Assembly (NCBI RefSeq): GCF_000003815.2
Contig: NC_049991.1
Coordinates: 16,600,776 to 16,664,775 of the forward strand
DNA: 64,000 nt
Source of the DNA: Branchiostoma floridae
Lineage: Eukaryota; Chordata; Leptocardii; Amphioxiformes; Branchiostomatidae
Reading direction: 5' to 3'
Under the pieces are notes generated by a model. It saw nothing but the letters and a program-made list of their open reading frames with translations, made no database searches and was not told the origin of the DNA. The stretch's first letter is position 1. Each line of letters opens with the position of its first letter. Of the stretch, positions 44,601 to 56,524 are shown piece after piece. The position numbers and the translations under genes were made by a program.

Positions 44601-47600
44601 GCGCCGGAGGCTGCGACAGTCCATGCTGATGGAGCCGCCGCAGGAACGCGCAGAGCTCAGGTTCAGGTTGTCCTCGAACACCAGGCTCCGGATCCGGAGG
44701 TCTCGGTCGAGCGCGTCGAAGAACATCGGCAGCCGCGCGGTCAGGCGTCCCGCCACGCTGATCTGTGTGGATATGGGTGTCATTCAATCTTCAATCTTTA
44801 TTCATCAAATTATTTAACATTGCAGAGTTACCCCCTGAGCAGTAGTACCTCTAAATACCGTTGCTTTTACAGAATGGAGTAATTGACATTGTCATCAAAA
44901 GGGTCGCCAAACAGTAGAGAGAAAACTTTGGAGAGAAGACACACTCGTGAAAGCAACAATGAGAAATAAAATTGCCAAAGAAAGTTTGCAATCTCGCGAA
45001 AACAATATAGTTACTGGCAGTGCTTTAAGCTTGCCTCTTATGTCATTGATAGATGACTACAAGTCTAGGCGTAAACAAAGCATCACTGGCTAGGAAAACA
45101 AGGAATGGGGATGGAAAGAAATCAAAGGAGAGGGACAGAGACTCGGTGAATTAGCTATAGGGAGAAGACACATGAGAACAAATCGTTTACCTGAAGTGTA
45201 TTTACGAAGACTTGGTCCTTTTGATACTTCTGTGCCCCTTGAAACTTCAGCACGTCAGCGATGCTGTACAGAGAAGCGGCCGTGCACTTCTCTGTGATGT
45301 GCAGCTTCTCCGTGAAGAACTGCGCCAAGATGTGCACAAAGTTCGTCTGCGCTCGGCACTCCTGCAGGCACTCGAGCCCCATTCGGAGAAGATCGGTGAG
45401 CCGAAGTTCAGCTTCGCGAGACTTCGGCACACGTTCGATTTCCTTCCGGTAGAACTTGATCTCCCTCTCGATGGTCCTGATCAGAGGACTGGCCTTGGAC
45501 TTCATGTGGCCGGCTGTGAACAGGCACACCAGCGAGTTGTCTCGTTCTAGGCAAGCCTGGAGGTATTGCGTGGTTTGCCTTGAATTTGGCTGACTTTTTG
45601 CCTTCTCTCCTACGTAAAACGCAGCAAAATACTCCTGCCATGTCCGGTTAATGAAAGAACACTTCTGTGATAGCATCAATTCATTGTGGACTCCCCTTTC
45701 GTATTGCTGCTCTATTTTTAGCACCCCCAAAGGCAGTAGTCTATCCAAAACTTTGTACGTGTCTCTCAAGTTATGAACAGAAAACGTCGTCCTGTTGCAC
45801 TTTAGCTCCTCCCAAGCGATCTGCCCTAGCGCCATCAGTCTGAGGTGGATGTCCTTCCACATTCTCTCACCCTCTAGGATGTACGGTTTCGTCGAACATG
45901 GCGACAGGAGAAGCCGTTGGAACACCTCGGTGTAGAGTTCGGTAACCGTCGTGGGCAGTCGGAACGGCCGAGAGTCCTGCCCGACCTGGAGGTGGCACAG
46001 CAAGGCGAGACAGGAGGGGTTACTGGCGAGCTCCAGGAGCTGCGGGTTCGTCTCAATCTCCGCGACAAGACGCTCGGCTAAAGACGTCTTCTCTACAAAG
46101 TACGACCGGACGTAGTCCACTTTAGCCACAGTGGTAGGGCCCTGTAGGATGTAGACGAAGTCGCAGACTTTCATGAGCGTTGTCGTGCGCAGACCGCTTC
46201 TCGCAGTGATGACGACGTGTGACCGCTCCAAGGCACCCCCGACAAAGATGTCGTAGAAGCCGAGGTTGTGTAGCTGCTTCTGCGTGAGGATCTCCAATCC
46301 GTCTACGAGTAACAGCACTCTCTCCTGGTGGTTAGCGACGTAGTCCCAGAACGCTTCCGGCGTGGTGAACGAGTCCGACCCGAAGTGCTCTCCGTAGAGG
46401 TAGTCGCAGAGAGATGTCGTCACGCTCGACACGTCCACCATTAAGACCAGGTCGTAGTTGTCCAGCATCCCCAGCGTCCAACGCAGAGCCATTCTCTGAC
46501 AGAACAGCGTCTTCCCAATCCCCGGGTCTCCCTCGAGACCCACTCTCAGCGGGATCGCTTGCGGAATCTCAAGGGACGACGCGATGTCCTCAAGATTTGT
46601 GGCGAATCCCGGAGGAGATTCTCGCGTGGCTTTGATGACGTCGGCTTCGACGTTCGCGGACTTGGAAACCGACGCCGCGTTCATGAGGTCCGCCCCCTGC
46701 GACGCTGTCGCTGTGGGTCCGAAACTTGCCGCATAACTGGCGCGAACAACTTCGGGAATAGACAGGTCGGAGGACTTAAGGACCATCTTACGATTCTCAT
46801 CTGTATGAAAAATACAACGACAGGAAAATTAGATTTGTAAAGAAACGTTGTTGATACGTGACACTAATAGCATATGTCAAGTGAAAAAGATAGAGATGAA
46901 AAATAATAATAAAGGACAATTTCGTAAAGGGGCGCTAGCGAAAATCAGTACTCAACATGCACAAGAAAACATATCTGAAGTGAGTACGTAGTCCGTCCGT
47001 TCATTTGTTCAGACCCTTGAGGTGTCTAGTGGCGCATGGGGCAGCATGGTGCGTTTTGCAGAAAGGGAGTGCTAGCCCTTCACGCTTGGAAATGAAGGGA
47101 GACGAAATGACATATTTTTCCATAGCGAGCTTGGGGTTGAATATTTACGATTAGTCTAATGAAAACACCCGTTAGAAAAATATCAAGCACACATTTGGTT
47201 CTAATTTCGGACGGATAAGTTCACCAAACTGACATGTATGGCCTCTAGCTATATTTAACAGCATGGCATATCGCTGCGTTGAAAGTTAGACCTAGAGACA
47301 TTGTTCTACTTCAATGCTCCGGTAAACGACACCATCTCTATTGTTCTCGCCGTCGTAACTAAGCCCGGTACATGAAAACAACTTTCGCCGCGACATGATT
47401 TGTATTTCAGTCGTAACAGAATATTCTTGTCACTTTTAAATCAACCTTCGTTGTTGCCTGGCAACATGTATAGCTGACAATGGATGACGTAATGTACAGA
47501 CACACGTCTGAAGGGCTTACAGCAAATAATTAGCTGTCGTCCACTAAATGGACTTGTTGTAACCGCACAAACATAAACAACCGTACACTAAATTTCACTG

Positions 47601-49515
47601 TTTAGATCTGTTAAGCACACAACTCGTTTTGAGACAGAATGCAGAATTATAAAGTTCTGGGGTACAGGATTATTACTCTCCAAGCAGAGGTTAGGCTACG
47701 ACTGATTTTTAAAACGTTTTTTTTGGGGGGGGGGATTTTATCTGGTTTCATATTTTGTCCCGTTTTGGTGATATCTCGTGGCCGCGAGCCAGATAAAAAC
47801 CAATAAAAACAACAACAAAAAACGTTAAAAAAACCAGCCGGATCCTAACTTATGTTTGGAGAGTACAGGATTATACCTGACAAAAGTACACGTTTTATGC
47901 AGCGTCATGTGCAGACCGTCTGGGCAGCTGGAAAATTTTAATTGTTAAGACTAAAGTGGCCGATTTGTGCTGCTTTTCGATCGTTCTCGTATTCTAGTAT
48001 GGCCAGGCTGTTCACTAACTACATGGACCAGACGATCTGTTCAGGAGGCTAAAAGATTATCCGCAGTTGTGAGACAAGAGGTAAAGAAATGAGGTTATAG
48101 AGATGAAGCAATATGTTCCTTCTTACTTGTGACCATTGTGCCGACTTTTGCTTCCCCCTTGTCGATGGTTGGCGGTGGTTCCGGGGCGTCCTTATCTGTA
48201 AGACACGTACAGAAATCTGTATAACACAACTGTGTTTCATCAGCTAGCAGGGTACAGAAATCGCTGTAACACAACTGTGTCTTTCACAGGGCACAGAACA
48301 CGTAGTTCCACAGGGCACAGAATATCAGGACACAGTCGGTGCTGTGACTTAAAAAGCTTACATACACAAGCTTACACACAGAAAGTAGAGTAGGCGTCTA
48401 TGTTGTAAAAACGGTTATAGTTTTCTTCTTATGACAAACGAAAATTAGAAGACTAAAGACTACGTATTGCTGTTTTTTTTACCCTTTACAACATCAACCC
48501 CCTTATACATAAATGACATAAATGTCAATAGGATGTAGGTGGATTTAAGACGGCTCCGACTTGCATTATTACGTAATCTTAACTCGTTGAAATGCTTCGA
48601 CTAAGTCTGAACATAAGGGAGGTAGTGGGGACTTGTTTGTGGTCAATGACATGACCAAAGACCAAGGTATCGTCACTATACACCTGTAGGTGATCTAGCC
48701 TTGGCCTGTGATGGTGACCGTAATATTATATCATTAAGTATAACACATTGCTCAGTATCTACAACGGAAGACTTTTACATGGAAGTAATGGTGTGAAACA
48801 TATTTTTAGCTCTAGAATGACACGTCCACAAAGGTTCAAGGCTAATGTATGGGTCCAAAACGCCGGGCACTGTTGACCAAACAATGTCAGGGTGGCCACC
48901 GGCACCGGCATGACTTGAAGTACTGAAAGAACGATTCACCCATGCTTTAACTTCTAGAGAGCCACATGTTCACAACGTCGGCTGCTATAGGCTTATTTGC
49001 ATGCTGCAGTCTCTAACAAGATTGCAAGGTACAATGGTCAACTTAAGTTGTAAAGGATTGAGGAATGCCTACCTGAACTCGGCACCCGTAATCTTATTTT
49101 CCTCTTCTGTTTACCAAATTGTCGAGCCCGCCTCGGTATTCTATACATTGTGACTTCTCTCTACCGTAGCGGGTTGGGACCCAAATACATGGAGTCCTGT
49201 CCAGATATCTGACCACTAGAACGTCTACGGCGGTACCTGCCTACCGAACGTCTATAGGAAAACATACCTAGTGAGCTACATTTGAAATGGCTGTCACAGA
49301 ATGCGTGGTTGTGCCGTGAGAGAAATCACCTGGTCGGTATCGTGTGGGGATCCGGTTCGTGTGGGTTGTAAAGTTATAGCAACGGCGCGCCAAGGGTCAT
49401 TGATGGTCTATAGAACTCGCGAAGCCCATTCAAACAACTCACCGTATTCTGTTCCAACCTCGCTGTGAGAAGGTACGAATATTTCAGCCTCCGATTCGGA
49501 CGTTGTCGTAGCCAT
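41680..49515 (-). CDS. NACHT-domain NLR-like protein with leucine-rich-type C-terminus, 9 exons, complete
   Basis: Nine exons: 49443-49515 (start), 48127-48195, 45191-46800, 44494-44762, 44063-44168, 43544-43665, 43069-43186, 42533-42640 and 41680-42093 (stop). All phases agree, giving 2,889 bases and 962 residues. The order is a short Ser/Glu/Pro-rich N-terminus (about 1-110), a NACHT ATPase (Walker A GDPGIGKT, about 138-145), a helical winged-helix region, then repeats such as NPTLRTFSFVIH and NNTLTRVDIVGF typical of NLR leucine-rich repeats. NLRs are cytosolic nucleotide-driven sensors that oligomerise on danger or microbial signals. There is no CARD, Pyrin, Death or DED domain. No vertebrate gene name can be assigned; lineage-specific expansion is common in this family. 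Confidence 0.9.
43890..44025. repeat. CA-rich microsatellite in an NLR intron
   Basis: An interrupted (CA)n stretch with CG and AT variants. ORFs through it are artefacts of the repeat. Confidence 0.9.
45191..46800 (-). CDS. Main NACHT exon of the NLR-like gene
   Basis: This 1,610-base exon carries residues about 48-584. LRVGLEGDPGIGKTLFCQRM is the P-loop. RVLLLVDGLEIL is the Walker B, where most NACHT proteins have DGLDE; here the fourth and fifth positions are Glu and Ile. VVITARSGLR is the sensor-like strand. FINRTWQEYFAAFYVGE corresponds to the conserved F.H.T.QEFLAA helix of NLRs. The exon is GC-rich compared with its surroundings, as usual for long intron-poor NLR exons. Confidence 0.93.
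47673..47865. mobile_element. Miniature inverted-repeat element (CTCTCCAAGCAG family), copy 1
   Basis: The left end TACTCTCCAAGCAGAGGTTA is mirrored at the right by TAACTTATGTTTGGAGAGTA. An inner poly-T/poly-A pair and CAGCCGG occur. It lies in intron 2 of the NLR-like gene. Related copies are at 56385-56524 and, right half only, 52085-52145. Confidence 0.7.
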
Positions 49516-50684
49516 GTTTTTTTTCTTCTCCGTAATAGAAGGCAAGGTCCACAGTCCTGAGAAACGCACAGGTGCCACCACCACAACAACTTCTAGAACG
49601 CCAGTCGCTCCTTGGTAACAAATCCTTCTGAGAAAACCACGGAAGAATGGCTCTTTTGAGTGGCGTACATTAACTAATCGTTAGTTTTGGAGTAAGCTAA
49701 CAAAGTTAACGCACCGCCTCTCCCAGGCAACGTCATAATGGTTTTGAAAAGGGACGGGGTCTAAATCGGGCATTTTCTTTGACTGTATCATTATTCATTG
49801 ACTTATGTTGGTCCATTCTTTCCAAAGTGTTTAGTAAACTCCAGAGAGGGGTTTGCAAAGCAAATAGATGGTCACCCGTTGTATACATGATCCAGAGACG
49901 GTAGATCTCTGTAACGACCGGCACATTTGTGTTCAGATCAGCCTGTTTTGAAAAACCCTGACCCAACTGACCCGTGTAAAGTGGCAGTGTTTTTCGTCGC
50001 CAAGGTCGATGTTATTCTTTGTAACAACAGTCGGTATTTGTTTTATACCACATTGCTCGGTGGTCTGTTTACCTAAGGATTTAAGGCAACCGTTGGGTGA
50101 TGACTGTTGCATGTATACGTATTTTAACAGACACGGTATCGGTGTTTAACGTTAAGTCGTTACTTTGAAAATTGTCGAGACAATAGCCACCTATAGAACC
50201 AGCTCCATTGTGTGTTAATTGCCGTGTGTTGTTGTAGTATCGTTACACCTGATCAGAGTCTACTAGAAATGACCCCGGGTGAATTTGAACTAGACTTAGT
50301 GGGAGCCTACACTACAGGTGGTGCTATAGTAACTGTTCCCACGCTGTGACTGAACAGTACATAACATACAGGAGCTACGGGACTCTCACTCAGAAACTCT
50401 AACTTCAATCGGTCTACCGAAAGGCCGTACTGCGAAGCTTAGCAATTCCTTCCTCCAATGCACAATCCAGCTCTATAACTAGGCAATAACCTAGTAGTAC
50501 CACCAACATTTGGTCTGGCTGGTCCAACATGCTTTTCAATCAATTATTGTACTATGTTGAGCACGAGTGTGCTGTTTTTATGTGGTTATTTGGATGTTAA
50601 GCTTTGTGATAAGGGCGAAATTCGGGTATACCTTTATCACCTGTGAGTTCCTCACTGAATAAAACATTACATTACATTATCATA

Positions 50685-50744
50685 TAGCCAGGCGCCGCGG
50701 ACCAATCAGAAGGCCCCGTTCCACGTTGGTTATGACGCCGTAAC
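50685..50744. repeat. Repeat fragment shared with 15733-15795, beside a gap
   Basis: It contains CCAGGCGCCGCGGACCAATC and AGAAGGCCCCGTTCCACGTT, the reverse complement of the core near 15740-15790 with few changes. It ends at a run of N. Confidence 0.8.
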
Positions 50745-50870
50745 NNNNNNNNNNNNNNNNNNNNNNNNNNNNNNNNNNNNNNNNNNNNNNNNNNNNNNNN
50801 NNNNNNNNNNNNNNNNNNNNNNNNNNNNNNNNNNNNNNNNNNNNNNNNNNNNNNNNNNNNNNNNNNNNNN
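50745..50870. other. Assembly gap (126 N)
   Basis: Unknown bases within the foldback-element fragment, in intergenic DNA. Confidence 0.99.
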
Positions 50871-52084
50871 ACTCGGGCCGGGGCATTAACCCTTTATTAC
50901 ATTATACATCAAGTCGAGGCGGTGTAGAATATTAATATCATTTTCTAATGACATGTCCCGCCTATACTTGAAGCTAGATAAAAATTAATGAATATGATCA
51001 CATGTAAATCTAGTGCACTCTTCCTTAAGGCAAACACATGTAATTTCAACCTACTTATGCCATGCCCCGACTCCATGCCTACGTACTTAGGCCAATAACG
51101 TTACATATGTACCGCTCTAAAAAATGAGAACGCATTGAAACAAACTGAAACAGTATGTCAATACGCCATTTACGTTCATATTCATGTAGTGATAGACCTT
51201 AGTAGAGACGAGTTTCATTGTAATAATTGATCTATAATTTTTGTCTTACATTGTACCATGTACAAATCTCGTGCAATAGTTCATTCATTCAATGCGGTTT
51301 TCTTATTATACATCAGGTACCACAATGTGCCACTGTGTATGTTGGTATGATTGTACTACGGGTTGTGTGTATGTGTGGCATTTAGAGCTTCAATAGAATG
51401 ATTTTGTTTTGTTCCTGATCAGTTTTAAGATCTCAATTTGATTTGGTTATGGCAATGTTATGTGATGATGAGTTAACACATGTGTACCTTTGATCATATA
51501 CGATACCACGGGCCAGGGCAGACGTTCTACGTACAATAAATGTCAGCGATTGTAGGAGAGTACATGTACTTTGCCTCTTCTCAGCGTCCTCTCCCAAGTT
51601 TGGGCACAAACTAACTTAAGCACACATGGCATGGTGCCATGCACTGTGCAGGCGTTTCGGAATGTTTTTGGCCCAAGTGGTAATTTGTGCCCATCACATC
51701 CCCATATTTGGAATAGAGGGCCACATAGCATATCGTCGTCGTCTACAACGAACATGGCCAACGTACAGAATACAAAGCCTGAAGTTAGGTGACTTGGATT
51801 TCGAAAAGGTGTCTCATTTGTCATTATGCCAATCTATAAACACAATGACAACCTATGGCACTACCCGTCACAGTCGCTGGAGGGCGTGGGTTTGGCGGGT
51901 CCATGTGTACGTATCCGCGTACGGTTTACGATTGTGCAATGATTGCAGGTGTGTAGATTTTTATATTGCCGAAGTGTATTTCCAGTAGGATCATCCAATG
52001 GAGGCGGTAAACAAACGTACAACATTGAAGCTACCGTGTGTACATCATGTTTGTGCCAAACCCAAACGATACTAAATAGAAAGC

Positions 52085-52145
52085 CCGATAAAAACGTCAT
52101 AAAACGTCAAAAACAGCCGGAGCCGAAACTCTGCTTAGAGAGTTT
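52085..52145. repeat. Half copy of the CTCTCCAAGCAG miniature element
   Basis: AAAAACAGCCGGAGCCGAAA followed by CTCTGCTTAGAGAG matches the right end of 56385-56524. The left half is missing. Confidence 0.5.
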
Positions 52146-53273
52146 GAGACAATACTAAATTCATAATTCTATAGTGGTAATTGATGAGAATCTTTTTATT
52201 TTTGCAGCATTCGGAAACTAATTAAAGATGGAAATTATCAGACATAAATCATGCAAATCGGGGTCTCATTATCATAATTTATGAGGAAATTCTTGAAACA
52301 AAATGAAAATTAAATGACAATTTGTTATTTGGGTAGAGAAGATGATAAACTGATAATTCATTATAAGGAGGACCTTGTTTGAAAATAATCACAGAAACAT
52401 TTATAATACACCAGCCGAAAAGGTTAATAAATTTGGCAAAGGGCTGAGGTCATGGAACTTCCTAGTTTTTAAAAGATTTCTTGTTTGTTCGTATGAATAA
52501 CTTAAGAGCTGCCATCTTCTGTTTCCATCAACCCCACGGACAGTGACCTATGAGGCCGATGAGGCAGCCCGCTGCTGGATAATGAGATGGACTGACAAGA
52601 TATCGTGATGATCAACCCCATGCACATTTCCTCCCAACTTCTTGGGAGAAGAACAACAGACCTGGCAGGAGCAGATCTTTCCGAACGGTGAAAACAAGGT
52701 GAGTCATATCGTGAGACATCAATAAATGTCATGTTTGTAAAAAGAGCGGATATAGGTCACCCCGCGGATAAAGGTGAACTAGCGTTACGTGTGTGATATC
52801 AAGGAGCTTTTATCAGATGTAAGCCCCTTGGCTATATATATCTTTAATATCTGTTTTCACGTACAGGCAGCAATTGTTAAATAGAGAGCTAGAACCTTCC
52901 AGCGGTCGAATCAAGACCCTGATCAGGAGTAGATAGTAATGTAATTCTTTTTGTGTAGAGAGGAGTTTACGTAGGAAAAAGAGACTAAGTGACTTCGAAG
53001 CTGTACGAACCGTTTCTTAAGATTGAGCATTTCTTAAGATGCCCGAGTTCCGATTTCTTGGATGCCGGTGTCCGAAGCGATTTGCGTCTTCGCCGTGCGC
53101 ATCTGGAAAGAATCAACCACACAGGAGTTCAAGTTCGGTCTCCAAATTCAGGGACGACCCAAAACTGAAGAAGTTCTAAGTCCTTTTGTTGAAACACTTT
53201 CTGTAAACAGATAGGCAAGGTACGAAAAAATAATCTCAAAAGTAACGCGAATGGTCCAAAAAGAGGAGTCGGC

Positions 53274-53327
53274 ACTGTGACGTACGAATTGTAGTACAAA
53301 CGCCTATTCGTTTACCTACGTCACAGT
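53274..53327. promoter_or_regulatory. Inverted CRE-like sites upstream of the coiled-coil gene
   Basis: ACTGTGACGTA at 53274 is mirrored by TACGTCACAGT ending at 53327. Each arm holds a TGACGTA / TACGTCA motif of the type bound by CREB/ATF bZIP factors. The pair lies about 180 bp upstream of the TATA box. Regulation is inferred from the motif only. Confidence 0.5.
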
Positions 53328-53507
53328 AGCTTCTTTGTAAACAGCACCGTCCCTGCTAGAGTTCACCCTACCTGAAGTTCAAAGTGCCTCAGGCTCAACG
53401 CGCTGTGGCCTTGAATGCCCCTTCTCTGACAAACAATGCCGTCACCATGTGCTTCCTGTCTTTCTCGGGGAATCCTGGGGATGTCCCGTGTAGGCGTTAC
53501 GGTGGAA

Positions 53508-53516
53508 TATATAAAG
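53508..53516 (+). promoter_or_regulatory. TATA box of the secreted coiled-coil gene
   Basis: TATATAAAG lies about 95 bp before the ATG at 53605. Transcription would be expected to start near 53540. A good TATA box suggests a tissue-restricted or inducible, strongly expressed gene. Confidence 0.7.
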
Positions 53517-53604
53517 GACAGAGACAACACGAACTCTACAGTCCTCCTGAAGATCTCCCGAAGTCAACTTTTCTCCTCTGAAGAAACTCCTGCCGTCTAT
53601 AGCC

Positions 53605-55738
53605 ATGGCTTTCTTCCGTACGTCGCTAGTGCTGTTGGCGGTGGCGCTGCTTTTGACGACCGGCTTCGTGGAGGGCGGGAAGAAGCACAAGCGTCGCAGA
53701 AGCAGGGAGCACTCACGGGAACACTCTCGGGAGCACTCAAGGGGGAGCCGGGAGGACAGCAGAAGTTCGTCTGAGGAGACCCGGGAGCAGGACAACGAGC
53801 GTCTGGACAAGTTGGAAGAACTGTGAGTCTGTCTTGCTTTCTAGTAAAATGCTGCATAGCTTCCATCATGTCACCCATGTTATGATATCAAATCGTAGGA
53901 TCTGTTTCGCCGTCTTTTGATTTCGAGTTTAATAGTACGCGCTTCCTCAAATGTTCGATTCGTGTTTGTATCAAATTCCTTTCAAGTGCATTGATGCAAT
54001 GTAGCAGTCGTACTTTCTATGTTACTTCGGTACAATAAACGAAGTAGGAGATAAGATGTGGCTAAAAACGTCCCTTTCCTGCCAGTCCATCCTCTTGTTC
54101 GTCCTTCGCTCATTTGTTAAAGACAGGAGGCCCCGTTGGTAATTCGGAGAACTGGTCTGGATTCTACTAAAAGCAGTGAGTTCGACACTAAATGGTGTTC
54201 ATTGATTCACATAGAAGCATACTGCTCGCCAGTCTCTATTTCTTGGCGTTTCATCACGAAGATCTTTCGTGGATTTGTTGCATGCCGCACTCAATGTACA
54301 AGTCCAGACTATGCCTTGACATCGGTAGGGCGTTTATTCTAGTCACAGAAAGATGTATTATGTCGGCTTCCGGAAACTTAAACTTTCAATGTTTCTTTCA
54401 ATCAACAGGATTAAAAAGCAACAGGAAGAGATCGAGGCATTAAAGGAAGACAACAAGGCCCTGAAAGACAAGATAAACGCACAAGCCAACACAACTGATA
54501 TTCTAGGCGACGAAGTCGGTACGTCTTTCCTTCATACCCAATGTTGAACTGGTTCTCTGAAAGTTTTTCCTTCTCTGGGGGGCCTGCAGTAAATCGACGT
54601 AGATTGAGTAACATCGCAATCATTCACTAATCATCCTCCTACGCAGGGACATCCAACAGCTAAACTGCCTGTCTGGATGTGTCCTGCTCTTTCAACCGTC
54701 ACCCTTATATATAGTTCCTGACCGCCCTGATTATAAATATTAATGAGGTTACCCTTATACATGCGAGACAGCTTTTGAAAACGGAAAGCCTATTCTCTAA
54801 TTGGCTGACAGCTGGTTTGTGGGGAGGGGCGTCCACAGGAACTAAGAGTGATGGCACATCTAGACAGGCAGTTTGGCTGTTGGATGTCCCTGCGTAGGAG
54901 GATGTCATTAATAAGTCCTGTTAGTATTACCTGCATGTGAAAGTCTTACGTTCCATAGTTTTCGTCTCCTTCTGGTTACCAATTTTCTGTATGGAACTTT
55001 AATGCGTTCTCAGTTCGACAGCCACACCAATAATGGTTGATCCGGCGTTTGCGTTGTATAACCCTCTTACTAACCACATACATTCTTTTTGTCGTGCAGA
55101 TTTTCTCCAACAGGTGGTCGGAAAGGGACAGAAAGTGATCAAAGCATTGAAGGACGACAACAAGACCCTGAAAGACAAGATAAACGCACAAGCCAACACC
55201 ACTGATAACCTGGGGGACGATATCGGTAAGTCTTTCCTTCATATCCAATGTTGACCTGACTCTCTAAGTTTGCAGTAGATCAACGTAGATTTAGTAACAT
55301 TGCAGTCACTCGTTCAATCCTGATGATCTTGTTATGAATTACCTGCATACGGGTGTCTCACGTTTCGAAGCTTTTGTCCACCTAAGGCTATCATTTTCTG
55401 TATCAAACTTTCATGCAAACTCATTTCGACAGCCACACCAATAATGTTGGTATAAATGGATTAATAATCCTCTTACTAACCACATACACACGTTTTGTCT
55501 TGCAGATTCTCTCCAACAGGAGGTCGAAAAATGCAAATACAGCGTCTCGGATCTGGCTGACGACGTCAAGACCCTGATGGAAGACAAAGAGGACCTGAAG
55601 GACGCCGTTGACAGCCAGAAGACGGAGATCCGCGAGCTGCAGGCGGAGCTGGAGGGCCTGGCGGAGTGCTGCGCAGAACAAGCCGCCGGAGATGACGGGT
55701 TCTTCGGCATCCCGCTGGTACAGGGCGAGGACGTTTAG
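53605..55738 (+). CDS. Secreted coiled-coil protein with an SREH repeat, 4 exons
   Basis: Exons are 53605-53822, 54409-54518, 55100-55225 and 55506-55738. Phases agree, giving 228 residues. Residues 1-24 form a signal peptide (MAFFRTSLVLLAVALLLTTG, then FVEG). Next come a basic GKKHKRRR stretch and three SREH tetrapeptides, a Ser/Arg/Glu-rich region, and from about residue 65 to 205 a heptad-like coiled coil (KLEEL, IKKQQEEIEALKEDNKALKD, LQAELEGLAE). A CC pair near the end may make disulphide-linked multimers. Exons 2 and 3 encode the same unit, D.LKDKINAQANTTD.LGDD. I do not recognise a family; an extracellular or mucus-type structural protein is possible. The start is fixed by the signal peptide and the TATA box. 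Confidence 0.85.
54632..54904. mobile_element. MITE (CATCCTCCTACGCAGGGACA family), copy 1
   Basis: It is 273 bp with terminal inverted repeats of about 45 bp (CATCCTCCTACGCAGGGACA and TGTCCCTGCGTAGGAGGATG). It lies in intron 2 of the coiled-coil gene. There is no coding capacity. Internal sequence (CAGCTGGTTTGTGG and CTATTCTCTAATTGGCTGAC) is shared, inverted, with copy 2 at 61229-61514. Confidence 0.85.
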
Positions 55739-55828
55739 TAGCTTCCCAAGTAGAAACAGTACTCCACGCACCAATGCTGTAGAATACGCTTATTGGAAAC
55801 TGAACCCCTTTTTCCCTCGTCGTATGAT

Positions 55829-55834
55829 AATAAA
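55829..55834 (+). terminator. Polyadenylation signal of the coiled-coil gene
   Basis: AATAAA 91 bp after the stop codon at 55738 gives a short 3' UTR. Confidence 0.65.
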
Positions 55835-56384
55835 CAATATATGTCTACCGTGCTCCTGTACAGTTGCGTTATGAATGTCAATCGTATGTGAAAATAATCA
55901 TGTCTTACCCACGGAAGGTCAGCATTGCCCTGAGGAAGGTGACAGCCATCGAAACGTCGGCTCTTGTAGCTTCTCGTTTGTGTACGAAGAACTATGTGTT
56001 ATACAGCCATTTACCAACATTATAATTCACGAATATCGCACGTCTTTGCATTTGACCGATTGTACAGTTCTGATTGGTGTATTGATTGTTGATGCAATTT
56101 TGTAGGCTTTTTATGTCAATATATGACATGATTTGTCATTTTTGTCAGTCACCTTGCCGAATAAAGATTCAAGTTACCATATGACACCTGGTATTTCATA
56201 GAAAATGGATTAGGTAATGTACCAACAGACGCCGCATGAATACATTCATAACGCATGTAGACTAGTGCATTCTTTTAAAATCCTATCAGCACCCTTCTCC
56301 CATTTTCCTATGCCGAGTTGAATCATTGTCGTAGAAACTTCTCTTGATTCGACCCGACCGGAGTTCTTTGTAGTGGGTTCGCCT

Positions 56385-56524
56385 TACTCTCCAAGCAGAT
56401 GTTAGGTTCCGGTTCTTTGTTTTTACGAGTTTCGCGACCGCAAGACATAAAGAAAACGGTACAAAACAGAAAGCCCCCCCCCCCCAAAAAAAAACAGCCG
56501 GAGTCTTACATCTGCTTAGAGAGC
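56385..56524. mobile_element. Miniature inverted-repeat element (CTCTCCAAGCAG family), copy 2
   Basis: TACTCTCCAAGCAGATGTTA at the left and TCTGCTTAGAGAGCA at the right, with a C12-A9 homopolymer and AACAGCCGGAG inside. It lies between the convergent coiled-coil and ATF7IP-like genes. Confidence 0.7.

Larger units (their letters stand above)
49620..53270. other. Intergenic region, no gene recognised
   Basis: This lies between the 5' end of the NLR-like gene and the promoter of the secreted coiled-coil gene. It contains a repeat and gap at 50685-50870 and a half element at 52085-52145. Short ORFs in it lack domains, splice context and family resemblance. The NLR promoter should lie just right of 49515, but I see no TATA box. 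Confidence 0.6.

Noticed and set aside
55908..55960. GTGACAGCCATCGAAACGTC stretch as a regulatory site
   Set aside because: A similar GACATCGAAACGTC string occurs at about 6355, and such strings are common in LINE-derived repeats. Too short to annotate.
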